In this document: positions 1 to 9,060 of the stretch, one piece after another | Position numbering within the stretch: position 1 is the stretch's first letter | Layout: the number at the start of each line of letters is the position of its first letter | Source: Polynucleobacter sp. AP-Ainpum-60-G11 | GTDB lineage: Bacteria > Pseudomonadota > Gammaproteobacteria > Burkholderiales > Burkholderiaceae | Direction of reading: 5' to 3' | Assembly (NCBI RefSeq): GCF_018688375.1 | Contig: NZ_CP061318.1 | Location: forward strand, 1,302,001-1,366,000 | Length of the DNA stretch: 64,000 nucleotides | Made by a program: the position numbers and the translations under genes | The notes under the pieces: generated by a model | What the model was told of the DNA's origin: nothing | What the model saw: only the letters and a program-made list of their open reading frames with translations | Databases searched by the model: none

Positions 1-376
1 CGGCTGCTTTTTCAGCAGAGGCGCGTTCAGCAATCTTAGTGGCATCGCGTTGATCTTTAATGCTCGCGCGCAACTTGCGCTGCACTTCATGTAATTCCAC
101 TTCTTGCACGCGAATCGGATCAATCTCTTTGCGGTACTCGGCACGAGAGTCTTTTAGGCAGCTATTCACCCAATACTTTTGATAACACTCGGAGTTCGTT
201 TTATCCCAACGATATTTAGCCCACTCACGCTGCAACTCCAGATCACGCTCAATTTTATCGAGCTGCTCTAACTGCGCCTCTTCTGCAGGCGTAGCAAGAA
301 CCAAACTACTGAAGGCGCAAGCCAACAGAAATGCTCCGGTAGAAAACAGCGAGCGAAAGGAGAACGGCTTTATCAA
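1..376 (-). CDS. Exported charged helical protein, N-terminal part only
   Basis: This partial reading frame runs off the left edge of the window; about 125 codons are visible. It begins at a TTG (376-374) that overlaps the TGA stop of kup by 4 nt, so it is translationally linked to kup. No ATG lies in a better place. Residues 1-29 form a clear signal peptide: MIKPF, then a hydrophobic stretch ending SSLVLA/TPA. The mature part is strongly charged and helical, rich in Glu, Lys, Arg and Gln, with two cysteines 10 residues apart ([12 protein letters not shown]). It is therefore probably a periplasmic protein with a possible disulfide. I do not recognise the family, and the missing C-terminus could change the picture. 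The coding assignment is supported by the signal peptide and the absence of stops. Confidence 0.7.
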   Translation of the reverse strand, partial: MIKPFSFRSLFSTGAFLLACAFSSLVLATPAEEAQLEQLDKIERDLELQREWAKYRWDKTNSECYQKYWVNSCLKDSRAEYRKEIDPIRVQEVELHEVQRKLRASIKDQRDATKIAERASAEKAA

Positions 377-2313
377 ATCTCTACTTTCGCACCGAGCTCA
401 ACTAAACGATTGGTCGGAATCTTAAAGAAATCTGAAGGCTTGGCGGCATTTTGCATCATCCAACCAAACAACTTCTCTCTCCACAGCGCCATCCCAGGAT
501 TGGCCGACGGAACAATGGTGTCGCGGGACACAAAGAAAGAAGTATCCATGACATTAAATTCAATGTTCTCTTGTTTTTGCAGTAACTCTAAAACTTTATT
601 GATATCAGGGGACTCTTTAAAGCCATGTACAGCCCTTACTAAGTACACGCCACCACCGAGATCCTTCATCGTAATACGCTGACTATCATTTACGTAAGGA
701 ACATCCCAAGTGCTTAACTTAATAAAAAAGATACGCTCATGCATCACTCGGTTGTGCTTTAGGTTGTGGAGCATTGCGACCGGAACATAGTCCACATGGG
801 CCGTCAAAAAGATAGCGGTCCCTTCAACACGATGTGGTGGATGCGCTAGCAGTCCACTCACAAAGGCTTGCAATGGAATGGAGCCCTCCTCCACTTTCGC
901 ACGCAAGAGTTTGCGACCTCGATACCAGGTAATCAAGCAAGTAAAAATAATTAAGCCCAGAAACAGCGGGTACCAACCACCATCTTTAATTTTGATTAGG
1001 TTTGCAGTCCAGAAAGCAAAATCTAAGATAAAGAAAGTAATCGACAAGCCCAGCACCAAGAAGATATTCATCTTCCATTCGCGATACATGACTACCCCCA
1101 ATAAGATGGCGGTAATCATCATGGTTGAGGTCACTGAAATACCATATGCTGCGGCTAGATTGACTGACTCTCTAAATTCAATAATAGTCACTACGACCAT
1201 AAACAAAAGTGCCCAGTTCACTACCGGAATATAAATCTGTCCTTGCTCTGAATCAGAGGTATGCATGATCGTCATGCGCGGCATAAATCCAAGCAAGATT
1301 GCCTGGCTTACTAAAGAGTACGCCCCAGAAATGACTGCCTGAGAAGCGATCACTGTAGCTGCAGTCGCTAAGCCCACTACTGGCCACAGAGCCCACTCAG
1401 GAACCATTAAATAAAATGGATTGGAGACTGCTTCTGGGTTTGATAACAAGAGTGCACCCTGACCAAGATAATTGATCAAGAGCGCCGGCAAAACCACGAT
1501 GAGCCAAGCGTAGCGCACGGGACTTCTACCAAAGTGACCCATATCCAAATACAAAGCTTCAACCCCAGTAACCACCAACACTACAGCGCCCATCACAATA
1601 TAGGCAGTAGTGGGATGATCAACAATAAAGTTAACCGCATACATTGGATTGATTGCGCCAATGATTTGTGGCGCTGCGCCGATATTAATTGCCCCAAGTA
1701 CTGCCAGCGTAACAAACCAAGTCAAAGTGACTGGGCCAAAGAGATTACCAACAGCTGCAGTACCGTATTTTTGGATTAAAAATAAAGCCACCAAAATTAC
1801 TAGAGAGATCGGGATAATAAATTTATGCAAACCTGGTGCTGCAATCTCAATACCCTCGACAGCAGATAAAACTGAAATCGCTGGAGTAATTACGGACTCA
1901 CCAAGTAGCATGCATGCGCCAAGCATACCCAAAATCATGAGAAAGAAATATTTTTTAGACTTGCTATCAAAAGAACGTAGCGCTAAGGCCATGAGTGATA
2001 AAACGCCACCCTCACCTTTATTGTCAGCGCGCATCACAAACAATACGTACTTAAATGTCACAACCATGATCAAAGACCAGATCATCATGGCAATCACACC
2101 GAATAATGCCTCTGGTGAAAACGCAATGCCGTGGTGTGGATCAAAACATTCTTTGAGCGCGTACAAGGGGCTTGTACCAATATCACCAAACACCACACCG
2201 ATAGCAGCAAGCATCATTGCCGCAAGACCTTTTTTATGGTCATTGTGATCATCGTGCAGCTCAACCGGTTTTAACAACGTGGAATTAGAAAACTCTGGGT
2301 TACTAATTGACAT
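373..2313 (-). CDS. kup: Kup-type low-affinity potassium transporter
   Basis: A 646-residue inner-membrane protein that takes up K+ by proton symport (KUP/HAK/KT family). The N-terminal hallmark [11 protein letters not shown] is at residues 43-53, at the start of the first of about 12 membrane helices. A cytoplasmic C-terminal domain follows from about residue 475. Length matches the family (about 620-650). The ATG at 2313 has an AAGG ribosome site about 8 nt upstream. The charged N-terminal tail (DDHNDHKK) is typical of beta- and gammaproteobacterial Kup. The next gene on the same strand starts inside the kup stop codon. The gene is transcribed away from the tRNA-fMet gene, which lies divergently about 155 bp upstream. 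Confidence 0.95.
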   Translation of the reverse strand: MSISNPEFSNSTLLKPVELHDDHNDHKKGLAAMMLAAIGVVFGDIGTSPLYALKECFDPHHGIAFSPEALFGVIAMMIWSLIMVVTFKYVLFVMRADNKGEGGVLSLMALALRSFDSKSKKYFFLMILGMLGACMLLGESVITPAISVLSAVEGIEIAAPGLHKFIIPISLVILVALFLIQKYGTAAVGNLFGPVTLTWFVTLAVLGAINIGAAPQIIGAINPMYAVNFIVDHPTTAYIVMGAVVLVVTGVEALYLDMGHFGRSPVRYAWLIVVLPALLINYLGQGALLLSNPEAVSNPFYLMVPEWALWPVVGLATAATVIASQAVISGAYSLVSQAILLGFMPRMTIMHTSDSEQGQIYIPVVNWALLFMVVVTIIEFRESVNLAAAYGISVTSTMMITAILLGVVMYREWKMNIFLVLGLSITFFILDFAFWTANLIKIKDGGWYPLFLGLIIFTCLITWYRGRKLLRAKVEEGSIPLQAFVSGLLAHPPHRVEGTAIFLTAHVDYVPVAMLHNLKHNRVMHERIFFIKLSTWDVPYVNDSQRITMKDLGGGVYLVRAVHGFKESPDINKVLELLQKQENIEFNVMDTSFFVSRDTIVPSANPGMALWREKLFGWMMQNAAKPSDFFKIPTNRLVELGAKVEI

Positions 2314-2426
2314 TTAAAAGGCCTTGGTGAATGTTGCGTGGCAATATATTACTCCTTATGCAACATGACTCAGAAGACTTATTTACCCTCAAAAGCCGCT
2401 TTTTTATGCTTAATTTAGAGGTTTTC

Positions 2427-2456
2427 TCGACAGGGAGGGTCAAAAAATGGTAGAAT
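2427..2456 (+). promoter_or_regulatory. Candidate sigma-70 promoter of tRNA-fMet
   Basis: TCGACA (2427-2432) and TAGAAT (2451-2456) are separated by 18 nt, each with one mismatch to the sigma-70 consensus. The tRNA starts 13 nt downstream of the -10. Position and spacing fit a stable-RNA promoter; no experimental support. Confidence 0.55.
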
Positions 2457-2468
2457 TCAAGCTTCAGA

Positions 2469-2545
<77 letters not shown>

Positions 2546-2558
2546 GTATTACAGCTCT

Positions 2559-2587
2559 AAGCCCTTATTTTTAAGGGCTTTTTGCTT
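2559..2587 (+). terminator. Rho-independent terminator of tRNA-fMet
   Basis: Stem AAGCCCTTA / TAAGGGCTT with a TTTT loop, followed by a T-rich tract (TTTTTGCTTTT). It lies 13 nt after the tRNA 3' end. Confidence 0.85.
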
Positions 2588-2610
2588 TTATAGGTTTTAG
2601 TAAAACACAA

Positions 2611-2640
2611 AAACCATCAAACTATTTAAATTGATGGTTT
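2611..2640. terminator. Hairpin, possible terminator
   Basis: Perfect 10-bp inverted repeat AAACCATCAA / TTGATGGTTT with a 10-nt AT-rich loop. On the minus strand it is followed by a T-run, so it could insulate kup and the tRNA from leftward transcription. Read on the plus strand the tail is A-rich, so it would not terminate well in that direction. Confidence 0.4.
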
Positions 2641-2775
2641 TAAAAAACATCGGCTAGACGTTAAGAGTTCACCTTTTCGATAGAATCAATCTATATGTTT
2701 TTCACTTAATACGCCGCAGCCTCACTCTTGACCAATTCAAAGTTGAAAAACTCAGAGCAAACTAGATAAATTTTT

Positions 2776-4539
2776 ATGAGTTTTGAAATAGCAAAAAAGC
2801 ATTTCTTAGATGGGCTTAATCTCTTAGGCGCAGAGAGTTACGAAGAGGCTGAATTTCATTTTTTGGAATCACTCCACCTAATGCCTGATAGGATTTCAAC
2901 CCTGATCAATCTGTCCGCTGCTCAAATAAAACTTAAAAAATTCTCTGAAGCCAAAAATTACTCGGAGAAAGCACTCGAATTAGATAAAAACTGTGCCGAA
3001 GCATTTCTTAATTTAGGGATCATAAATAGAGAGCAGGGAAAATTTATTCACGCCTTAGAAATTTTTGAGATGGCAGCAAAGCTAAAGCCAGATTACCCTG
3101 AAGCAATCTCTAATAAGGGCATCGTCCTTCATGAACTCAAGCGATATGATGAAGCCTTAGCCTCGTATGACAAAGCAATTAGTTTTAAGTCTGATTACTG
3201 CGAAGCATGGAGTAATAGAGGCTCTACCTTTAGTGAGCTAAAGCGTTACGAAGAGGCGCTAGCCTCGTATGACAAAGCAATTAGTTTTAAGTCTGATTAC
3301 TACGAGGCATGGGCCAACAAGGGCATCGTCCTTCATGAACTCAAGCGATATGATGAAGCCTTAGCCTCGTATGACAAAGCAATTAGTTTTAAGTCTGATT
3401 ACTGCGAAGCATGGAGTAATAGAGGCTCTACCTTTAGTGAGCTAAAGCGTTACGAAGAGGCGCTAGCCTCGTATGACAAAGCAATTAGTTTTAAGTCTGA
3501 TTACTACGAGGCATGGGCCAACAAGGGCATCGTCCTTCATGAACTCAAGCGATATGATGAAGCCTTAGCCTCGTATGACAAGGCGATTAGTCTTAAGCCT
3601 GATCTATACGATGCTTTCTGGGGAAAAGCTTTGATTCAATTGGCACTTGGGAATTTTAAAGACGGGTTTAAAAACTATGAATATCGTTTAGAAAGAACAA
3701 GTGCCCATCCAAAACGCCACCAAGCATTTCCATTGCTCACAAATTTAAATCAAGCATCAGGAAAAAGAGTATTGGTATGGAGTGAGCAAGGTCACGGCGA
3801 TACAATTCAATTTAGTAGACTCATTAAAAATTTGAGCGATTTGAATATTGAGATTATTTTTGAGGTTCAGGCGGGACTTAAAACTCTACTTGAGCAGTCA
3901 ATAAAGCATGCGAAGGTCATAGGCGAAGGCGCCCCCTTTGGGCAAGTTGATTTTCAAATTCCACTAATGAGCTTACCCCTACTCCTTGAATTAGATATTA
4001 ATGGCATTCCGAGCGACCCATATCTTGTAGATTCAAAAAAGGATTCAATTGCCTGGAAAAAAAAGCTCAGTGCGGCAAATAATAAATTAAATATAGGAAT
4101 CGCTTGCTCAGGAAATGAACAGCACATCAATGATAAAAATCGCTCAATCGATTTAGAATTCTTTAAGCCAATTGCCGATCAAGCAAACTTATTTTTAATT
4201 CAAAAAGATTTGAGGAAAAAAGATCGGGATTTTTTAAGAACTCATCCAGAAATTAAATTTCTTGGTGAAGAAATCAAGTCCTTTAATGATTCAGCTTCAA
4301 TTATTCAAGAAATGGATCTAGTTATCACTGTTGATACATCCTTAGCTCATTTATCGGGCGCCCTAGGAAAGTCCACCCTAATCCTTCTTCCGTGGAATCC
4401 TGAATGGAGATGGCTTTTAGATAGGCAAGATAGTCCGTGGTATCCAACAGCTAAAATATTTAGGCAGCCGCACTCAGGTCGTTGGGAGTCTGTGATTGAA
4501 GATATTGCTCTTCGACTTAACTTAAATCATCCGTGCTAG
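2776..4539 (+). CDS. TPR protein with C-terminal glycosyltransferase-9-like domain
   Basis: 587 residues. Residues 1-290 are about eight 34-residue tetratricopeptide repeats, the central five nearly identical to one another (motif YDEALASYDKAI). Residues about 320-585 resemble the glycosyltransferase-like domain of the TPR/GT9 family. Its landmarks are WSEQGHGDTIQF, CSGNEQHINDKNRSID, VDTSLAHLSGALGK and a WNPEWRWLLDRQDSPWYP stretch. Relatives are thought to modify surface or secreted proteins or glycans; the substrate here is unknown. There is no signal peptide, so it should be cytoplasmic. The gene is AT-rich, lacks a convincing Shine-Dalgarno before ATG 2776, and sits alone between two copies of a tRNA-fMet 3' end. 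All of this suggests acquisition. Confidence 0.8.
   Translation: MSFEIAKKHFLDGLNLLGAESYEEAEFHFLESLHLMPDRISTLINLSAAQIKLKKFSEAKNYSEKALELDKNCAEAFLNLGIINREQGKFIHALEIFEMAAKLKPDYPEAISNKGIVLHELKRYDEALASYDKAISFKSDYCEAWSNRGSTFSELKRYEEALASYDKAISFKSDYYEAWANKGIVLHELKRYDEALASYDKAISFKSDYCEAWSNRGSTFSELKRYEEALASYDKAISFKSDYYEAWANKGIVLHELKRYDEALASYDKAISLKPDLYDAFWGKALIQLALGNFKDGFKNYEYRLERTSAHPKRHQAFPLLTNLNQASGKRVLVWSEQGHGDTIQFSRLIKNLSDLNIEIIFEVQAGLKTLLEQSIKHAKVIGEGAPFGQVDFQIPLMSLPLLLELDINGIPSDPYLVDSKKDSIAWKKKLSAANNKLNIGIACSGNEQHINDKNRSIDLEFFKPIADQANLFLIQKDLRKKDRDFLRTHPEIKFLGEEIKSFNDSASIIQEMDLVITVDTSLAHLSGALGKSTLILLPWNPEWRWLLDRQDSPWYPTAKIFRQPHSGRWESVIEDIALRLNLNHPC
3117..3581 (+). repeat. Two identical 204-bp tandem repeats plus a 57-bp partial copy
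   Basis: Units 3117-3320 and 3321-3524 read identically by eye. A third partial copy is identical from 3525 to 3581, then diverges. Each unit encodes two TPR motifs (68 residues), so gain or loss of units keeps the frame. Within a unit the two 102-bp halves also share a stretch of about 42 identical bases. Absence of even silent differences means recent duplication or ongoing homogenisation. Confidence 0.9.
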
Positions 4540-4680
4540 GAGGTGCTTGAATCAGCGCTAGTAATTACGCCTGATTTTAGAGCTTTTCAGTTTGATGGTG
4601 AGTTTGATGCTATTTTTACCACCGACCTTTAAGCCTCTATTTAGATGGCTTCCAGCATTCCGTCACTCGGGAATTACGCA

Positions 4681-4725
4681 CTCATAACCCGAAGGTCGTA
4701 GGTTCACATCCCGCCCCCGTAACCA
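4681..4725 (+). repeat. Displaced 3' fragment of tRNA-fMet (att-like direct repeat)
   Basis: 45 nt from the first base of the anticodon loop to CCA, matching 2501-2545 except for three substitutions (A to C in the T-loop region, T to C and C to T in the T/acceptor 3' arms). No matching 5' half lies upstream: the bases before it do not form D-arm or 5' acceptor sequence. It therefore cannot be a functional tRNA. Confidence 0.85.
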
Positions 4726-4736
4726 TACAAGCAGAG

Positions 4737-4769
4737 GGCCTCTAGGTCAATTGACTCAGAAGCCTTTTT
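4737..4769 (+). terminator. Terminator following the tRNA fragment
   Basis: An imperfect nested stem (GGC..TCT..TCAATTGA..AGA..GCC) is followed by TTTTT. It probably is the original terminator of the tRNA-fMet transcript, displaced together with the tRNA 3' end. Confidence 0.6.
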
Positions 4770-4893
4770 GCTTATTTGCACAGACAAATGCCCCACATTG
4801 GGGACAGGATCTTTTTTCAATGGTGTTGCCCTGTAATATGCTGAGAATGAAGTCCTAACCTGATCCCATGGATTGAATTTTTTGGAGAAACGT

Positions 4894-5862
4894 ATGTCCC
4901 TTATCAGCAAGCTCATTGCAATCAGTTGTGGCGCCTTACTCAGCCTTAGCGCTACTGCACAAACATACCCCACCAAACCAATCAAGATCATCGTTCCGTT
5001 TGCACCAGGTGGCAGCACCGACATTATTGCCCGTAGCATGTCTGAGCCTTTAAGCAAACAACTGGGTCAATCCGTGATTGTGGAGAATAAAGCTGGTGGC
5101 GGTGGCTCCGTTGGCGCACTTGAAGTCGTCCGCGCTCCAAAGGATGGCTATACCCTGGGAATCGCTACCATTTCTACCACGGCATCTAATCCAGCTATTA
5201 ATGGCAAGATTGGCTATGACCCGCTCAAAGACTTCACACCAATAACAAATATTGCTGCGACCCCAAATGTGATTGTGGTGAACCCATCATTCCCCGCAAG
5301 AGATTACAAAACTTTTATCGAAGTCATTAAGAAAAATCCTGGTAAGTACTCTTACGCAAGTTCTGGCACTGGTGGCATCGGTCACATGCAAACAGAGTTA
5401 TTTAAAAGCCTCACTGGAACCTTTATTGTTCATATCCCTTACCGCGGCGCTGGTCCTGGCTTAATTGATGTGGTAGCTGGCCAAGTGCCCATCATGTTTG
5501 ATAACTTGCCTTCAGCCCTCCCCTTCATCAAAGATGGCAGGCTTATTCCGATAGTGATTGCAGCGCCAAAACGCCTCGCAATCTTGCCAAACGTACCCAC
5601 ATTTGCAGAGGTAGGGTTAGCGCCAGCAAATAGAATGGCTTACTACGGCCTATTAGGCCCAGCCGGTCTTCCTAAAGATGTTGTAGATAAGATTTATGCG
5701 GCGGCTCAAAAAGCAGTTCTTGATCCTGCGGTGCGAAAGCGCATTGAAGATACTGGCTCCATCATTAACGTCAACGGTCCAGAAGCCTTCTCAAAAGAAA
5801 TGGCTGCTGAGTATGCAACTTATAAAGATGTCGTGACCAAACAGAAATTAGAGTTAGAGTAA
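4894..5862 (+). CDS. Bug/TctC-family periplasmic binding protein
   Basis: 322 residues. ATG 4894 is chosen because GGAG (4884-4887) lies 6 nt upstream; a longer frame from TTG 4873 includes this ribosome site and is rejected. A signal peptide is cleaved at ATA/QTYP (about residue 22). The family signature follows: YPTKPIKIIVPFAPGGSTD, then VENKAGGGGSVG, YRGAGPG and the C-terminal EVG box. Bug proteins bind carboxylates or amides in the periplasm, usually feeding a TctAB-type transporter. No TctA/TctB gene is nearby, so this is an orphan binding protein whose ligand cannot be read from sequence. A terminator follows at once, so it is monocistronic. Confidence 0.9.
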   Translation: MSLISKLIAISCGALLSLSATAQTYPTKPIKIIVPFAPGGSTDIIARSMSEPLSKQLGQSVIVENKAGGGGSVGALEVVRAPKDGYTLGIATISTTASNPAINGKIGYDPLKDFTPITNIAATPNVIVVNPSFPARDYKTFIEVIKKNPGKYSYASSGTGGIGHMQTELFKSLTGTFIVHIPYRGAGPGLIDVVAGQVPIMFDNLPSALPFIKDGRLIPIVIAAPKRLAILPNVPTFAEVGLAPANRMAYYGLLGPAGLPKDVVDKIYAAAQKAVLDPAVRKRIEDTGSIINVNGPEAFSKEMAAEYATYKDVVTKQKLELE

Positions 5863-5880
5863 TTCCTGAATTACGAAATG

Positions 5881-5908
5881 AAAAAACCGCCCTCGGGCGG
5901 TTTTTTTT
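5881..5908 (+). terminator. Rho-independent terminator after the Bug gene
   Basis: GC-rich stem ACCGCCC / GGGCGGT with a 2-nt loop between an A-run and an 8-T run. It works in either direction, separating this gene from the convergent hicB. Confidence 0.95.
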
Positions 5909-5937
5909 CTTATGATCACATCATTTAAACATCAGTT

Positions 5938-6330
5938 TTAAGCAGCTAATGCTAAATGTGCGATAAATGCTGATCTATTTTCCCCGGCTTTTTTTGCCTT
6001 TGCATCCAACCTGGCAAGCACTCTTTTGGGTAGGGTAATATTAATTCTCTCTATTTCATCCGAGAGCAATGCTGGATCAATCTCCACGATTGCCCAAACC
6101 CATCCTTTAAATTCTTTCTTTTTTTGTAGCTCACTTATAGAGCTTGGCTTTGGGATATCCTGATTTCGATCTAGCGCGACTTCAATCCAAAGCTCTATTG
6201 CCTCTTTAGCGTTTTCTATTGCTTCATCAATACTGTTATCACCAGCCGAGAAGCACCCTGCTAAATCTGGTACCACAACACCCCAGATCTCCTTGGCATT
6301 ACCCGGCTCAATTGCAATCGGATATTTCAT
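5938..6330 (-). CDS. hicB: HicB-family antitoxin
   Basis: 130 residues. The N-terminal partial RNase-H-like HicB fold (WGVVVPDLAGCFSAGD, then an AIENAKEAIELW helix) binds and blocks HicA. The C-terminus carries a ribbon-helix-helix segment (INITLPKRVLARLDAKAKKAGENRSAFI, about residues 96-123) for operator binding and autoregulation. The ATG overlaps the hicA stop by 4 nt (ATGA), so translation is coupled, with toxin first as usual for hicAB. The pair lies beside the tRNA-associated insertion in a visibly accessory stretch. Confidence 0.93.
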   Translation of the reverse strand: MKYPIAIEPGNAKEIWGVVVPDLAGCFSAGDNSIDEAIENAKEAIELWIEVALDRNQDIPKPSSISELQKKKEFKGWVWAIVEIDPALLSDEIERINITLPKRVLARLDAKAKKAGENRSAFIAHLALAA

Positions 6331-6521
6331 TTAAGACCTCCCTCTATATCAGCCTGTTTCAATATCTTTTCCACCAAACCAAGACCTAAATCTTTTTTAG
6401 GGTGCGGGATGCATATATGCCCGCTCTTTGTTGTGTGAGTAAAAATATGGTGTGAGCCCCTCGTTCTGCTTAATACCCACCCGTCAACCTTCAGTCGCTC
6501 AATTAGTTTTTTACTATGCAT
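6327..6521 (-). CDS. hicA: HicA-family mRNA interferase toxin
   Basis: 64 residues, the usual HicA size. The double-stranded-RNA-binding-like fold is recognisable from MHSKKLIERLKVDGW, the catalytic-His motif SRTRGSHHIF (about residues 19-28) and the C-terminal HPKKDLGLGLVEKILKQA helix. HicA cleaves mRNA in a translation-independent manner when HicB is lost. All key residues are present, so the toxin looks intact. The start is supported by an AGAGGAGA ribosome site and a TATAAT box just upstream. Confidence 0.94.
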   Translation of the reverse strand: MHSKKLIERLKVDGWVLSRTRGSHHIFTHTTKSGHICIPHPKKDLGLGLVEKILKQADIEGGLK

Positions 6522-6525
6522 TGAT

Positions 6526-6560
6526 CTCCTCTTTAATTATACACACCATACACACAAAAA
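6526..6560 (-). promoter_or_regulatory. hicAB promoter with direct-repeat operator candidate
   Basis: Reading leftward, TATAAT lies at 6541-6536, followed by the hicA ribosome site. Two direct copies of ATACACAC (6539-6546 and 6548-6555 on the plus strand), 9 bp apart, overlap the -10 box. That is where the ribbon-helix-helix domain of HicB would be expected to bind. Confidence 0.5.
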
Positions 6561-6566
6561 ACTTTC

Positions 6567-9056
6567 TTATCTTGCCCCTCGATTCCAAAGGCGCCTACTA
6601 TCTTGACGCCAAAGTAGTGGTTGCCCCTCTTTAAGCTCAAATTTGGATGAAAATTTCCAAACCTGAGCACCAGTATTTGATGTTTGATAAAACGGAATTT
6701 TCAAGCTTTCGTATCGGGCAGTGACGCTTGGGTGCGCATGTCCGTAGCGATTGCGATACCCGTTTTGTGCAAATGCTTCATTAGGACTTAATACCCTTAA
6801 GAGCTCTTGAGATGAGGATGTTTTACTGCCGTGATGTGGCGCCATGAATATCAGCGCCTTATCTTTTAAATCACTTAGAGCTGATTGAGTTAAGCGCTCG
6901 GTGATCTCAGCCTCACCCCGCCTCTCCACATCACCAGTTAACCAAAATGAACTTGTTTGGTTACGAACCTCCAGCACGCAACTAACTTCATTGGGCTTTC
7001 TGGGATGCTTATTCTCAAAAACTGTCAGTTCATTTGGATGCCAAATGTAAAAATCCACTCCATCCCATTTCCATTGCTGACCAAAGCGACAGGGAATTGC
7101 AGCAATCTCTCTAGCTTGTAAATTAGTAAGTAATGGGTTTTCACTTGGCAACGACCCCATCATGAAGTCGAATCTAATTTCTTTAAGTAGAGTTTCAGCG
7201 CCTCCAATGTGATCGCTATCACTATGACTTATCACCATGCGATCAATGTGGGTGATCCCCCTCCCTCTCAAATACGGCAGGATGATTCTTTGGCCAGCAT
7301 TGTCTTTCCCCTGAATAGGGCCGGTGTCGTATAGCAATCGTTTTGATTTAGTTTCAATCAGAACCGCCGTGCCCTGACCAATGTCGAGCACTGTCGCCCT
7401 AAAATCTCCTTTCATCAAGCCGGTATTCGTCAGTGGCTGAATAAATAAAGCTCCACACAATAAAAGACCTGCGATTCTTAATATGAGACTGTCTCGAATG
7501 GATCCGGGCCGAATCGCTAGGATGGTACCGATTGTTGATAGTGCTAATGCCCACCAAGCAGGCTGGCCGGACCAAGCAATTGCCCACTTCCAGCTAGCCA
7601 TCCAAGCCAGCATGATGGCTAGAAAGTCCATCGTTGCATGCGCTGGAATCAACAACCATTTACCAATAAACTCGGGCAATAGAGCGCCAGCAATCGCAAG
7701 AGGTGTCACGATGTAACTCACCACAGGAATAGCAACTGCATTTGCTATTGGCGAGACTATTGAAACTTGATAAAACCAATACAAAGTTAATGGCAGAAGT
7801 GCAATGGTGACGACAGCCTGTACTCGACAAGCGTCTCTTAGCGCTTGCGCAACTCTATGTCGCCAATCAAGCTCTAGCTCTCTGCCAGTAGGCAGCCCCA
7901 ATAAACCATCTGAATCTTGCATCGCATACAAGATTGCCGCTACCGCTCCAAACGAGAGCCAGAATCCAGGTGTGTAGGGCGCCATTGGATCAATCAAAAG
8001 AACAAAGCCTAGTGCCCACCACCAGATATCGAATGATCGTGGGCTTCTGCCGGACCATAGTGCAAAAGCAACTACCCCCACCATATACATCGTTCGTTGT
8101 GCCGGAATTTGAAATCCTGCCAACCAGGCATAGACAAATGCCGTCAGAAATCCTACCGCTGCAGCTAGTTTGCCAACAGGAATAAATAGCGGCAATGTAT
8201 TGCGGCGCCATATACAGGCAGCAAGCTTGGCACCAAATCCAGCTAACATCGTTACATGAAGGCCTGATATGGATATGAGATGCCCAATACCAGTAGCATT
8301 AAATATGCGCCAGTCTTCTTGTTCAATCGCATTTTGATCGCCCATCACCAGCGCTGCAATCACACCACCATATCGCGCTTCTTTTGGGAGTAATCGGTGG
8401 ATCTTTTTTCTTAACTTCCAACGTTGATACTCCATTGCAAGTACAAATTCAGTAATGCCAATATCTTTCTCAAGAATTAATTTTCCAGATCGTACAGATC
8501 CGCTAGCACCAAAGTCTTGATGAAAAGACCAACGCTCGAAATCAAAGGTATGGGGATTGAGAGATCCATAAGGTCTTTTGATTTTGACCATAAATTCCCA
8601 GCGCTGACCCGGGATAATTTCAGGCACATCTTGAGGATTACGCCAAGCGGGTTGCCAACTCAAATACACCTGCGGCGGAAACGATTCAAGAGGCTCATGC
8701 CCCAAAAATGCCTTATCCACTTCAAATGAAAATTTTGCACCACTGGAGGAGCTCTGTGGCAAAGCATTGACTCGACCAGCAAGAACAAGATCCTTTCCCT
8801 CATACTCTGTTGAAAGAATATGATCTAAACGAGTTTGTGCATAATGCGCATTCCATGCAAATCCTAAGACTAAACAACAAACTTTCAGCAGTGCATTGCT
8901 GATATGGCGATCTAATGTTAAACAGCTACTTATATATGCGGCGAAGAGTGAAACAACAAAGATTGCAGCACACATCCCATACCAATATTCTGGCACGGCA
9001 GGTAAAAATAGAAGAAGCGATCCCCCGGCGATGAACGCCGCAATATTGATGCGCAA
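6567..9056 (-). CDS. comEC: ComEC/Rec2 DNA-uptake channel protein
   Basis: 829 residues, full length for proteobacterial ComEC. Order of parts: N-terminal membrane helices (1-65), the soluble DUF4131 region (about 70-200), the polytopic Competence domain (about 230-540, with ISGLHV at 263-268), and a C-terminal metallo-beta-lactamase-like domain (from about 550, with DIGQG at 558-562 and the metal motif HSDSDH at 611-616). It forms the inner-membrane channel carrying single-stranded DNA in natural transformation, and the C-terminal domain is the proposed nuclease. The gene lies 4 nt after tatD and ends the leftward lolC-lolD-tatD-comEC run. It appears intact. Confidence 0.95.
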   Translation of the reverse strand: MRINIAAFIAGGSLLLFLPAVPEYWYGMCAAIFVVSLFAAYISSCLTLDRHISNALLKVCCLVLGFAWNAHYAQTRLDHILSTEYEGKDLVLAGRVNALPQSSSSGAKFSFEVDKAFLGHEPLESFPPQVYLSWQPAWRNPQDVPEIIPGQRWEFMVKIKRPYGSLNPHTFDFERWSFHQDFGASGSVRSGKLILEKDIGITEFVLAMEYQRWKLRKKIHRLLPKEARYGGVIAALVMGDQNAIEQEDWRIFNATGIGHLISISGLHVTMLAGFGAKLAACIWRRNTLPLFIPVGKLAAAVGFLTAFVYAWLAGFQIPAQRTMYMVGVVAFALWSGRSPRSFDIWWWALGFVLLIDPMAPYTPGFWLSFGAVAAILYAMQDSDGLLGLPTGRELELDWRHRVAQALRDACRVQAVVTIALLPLTLYWFYQVSIVSPIANAVAIPVVSYIVTPLAIAGALLPEFIGKWLLIPAHATMDFLAIMLAWMASWKWAIAWSGQPAWWALALSTIGTILAIRPGSIRDSLILRIAGLLLCGALFIQPLTNTGLMKGDFRATVLDIGQGTAVLIETKSKRLLYDTGPIQGKDNAGQRIILPYLRGRGITHIDRMVISHSDSDHIGGAETLLKEIRFDFMMGSLPSENPLLTNLQAREIAAIPCRFGQQWKWDGVDFYIWHPNELTVFENKHPRKPNEVSCVLEVRNQTSSFWLTGDVERRGEAEITERLTQSALSDLKDKALIFMAPHHGSKTSSSQELLRVLSPNEAFAQNGYRNRYGHAHPSVTARYESLKIPFYQTSNTGAQVWKFSSKFELKEGQPLLWRQDSRRLWNRGAR

Positions 9057-9060
9057 GTTC

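Larger units (their letters stand above)
4540..4893 (+). other. 354-bp non-genic stretch with tRNA relic and possible coding remnant
   Basis: Contents in order: a 29-codon open frame GTG 4543 to TAA 4632 with protein-like composition (ending DGEFDAIFTTDL), which has no properly spaced ribosome site and no recognisable family and may be a gene remnant; about 48 bp of nothing recognisable; the displaced tRNA-fMet 3' fragment (4681-4725); its terminator; then about 120 bp leading to the Bug gene, presumably including its promoter. Confidence 0.6.

Noticed and set aside
1649..2248. 199-codon plus-strand frame inside kup
   Set aside because: Antisense shadow of a strongly conserved transporter gene.
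3117..3581. CRISPR-like or satellite repeat array
   Set aside because: Repeats are contiguous, coding, in frame and encode TPR motifs; there are no spacers.
4681..4725. Second functional tRNA-fMet
   Set aside because: Only the 3' 45 nt exist. No D-arm or 5' acceptor strand precedes them, and the acceptor 3' arm carries substitutions.
4704..5057. 117-codon minus-strand frame
   Set aside because: Antisense to the Bug signal-peptide region and the tRNA relic; no ribosome site or protein-like pattern.
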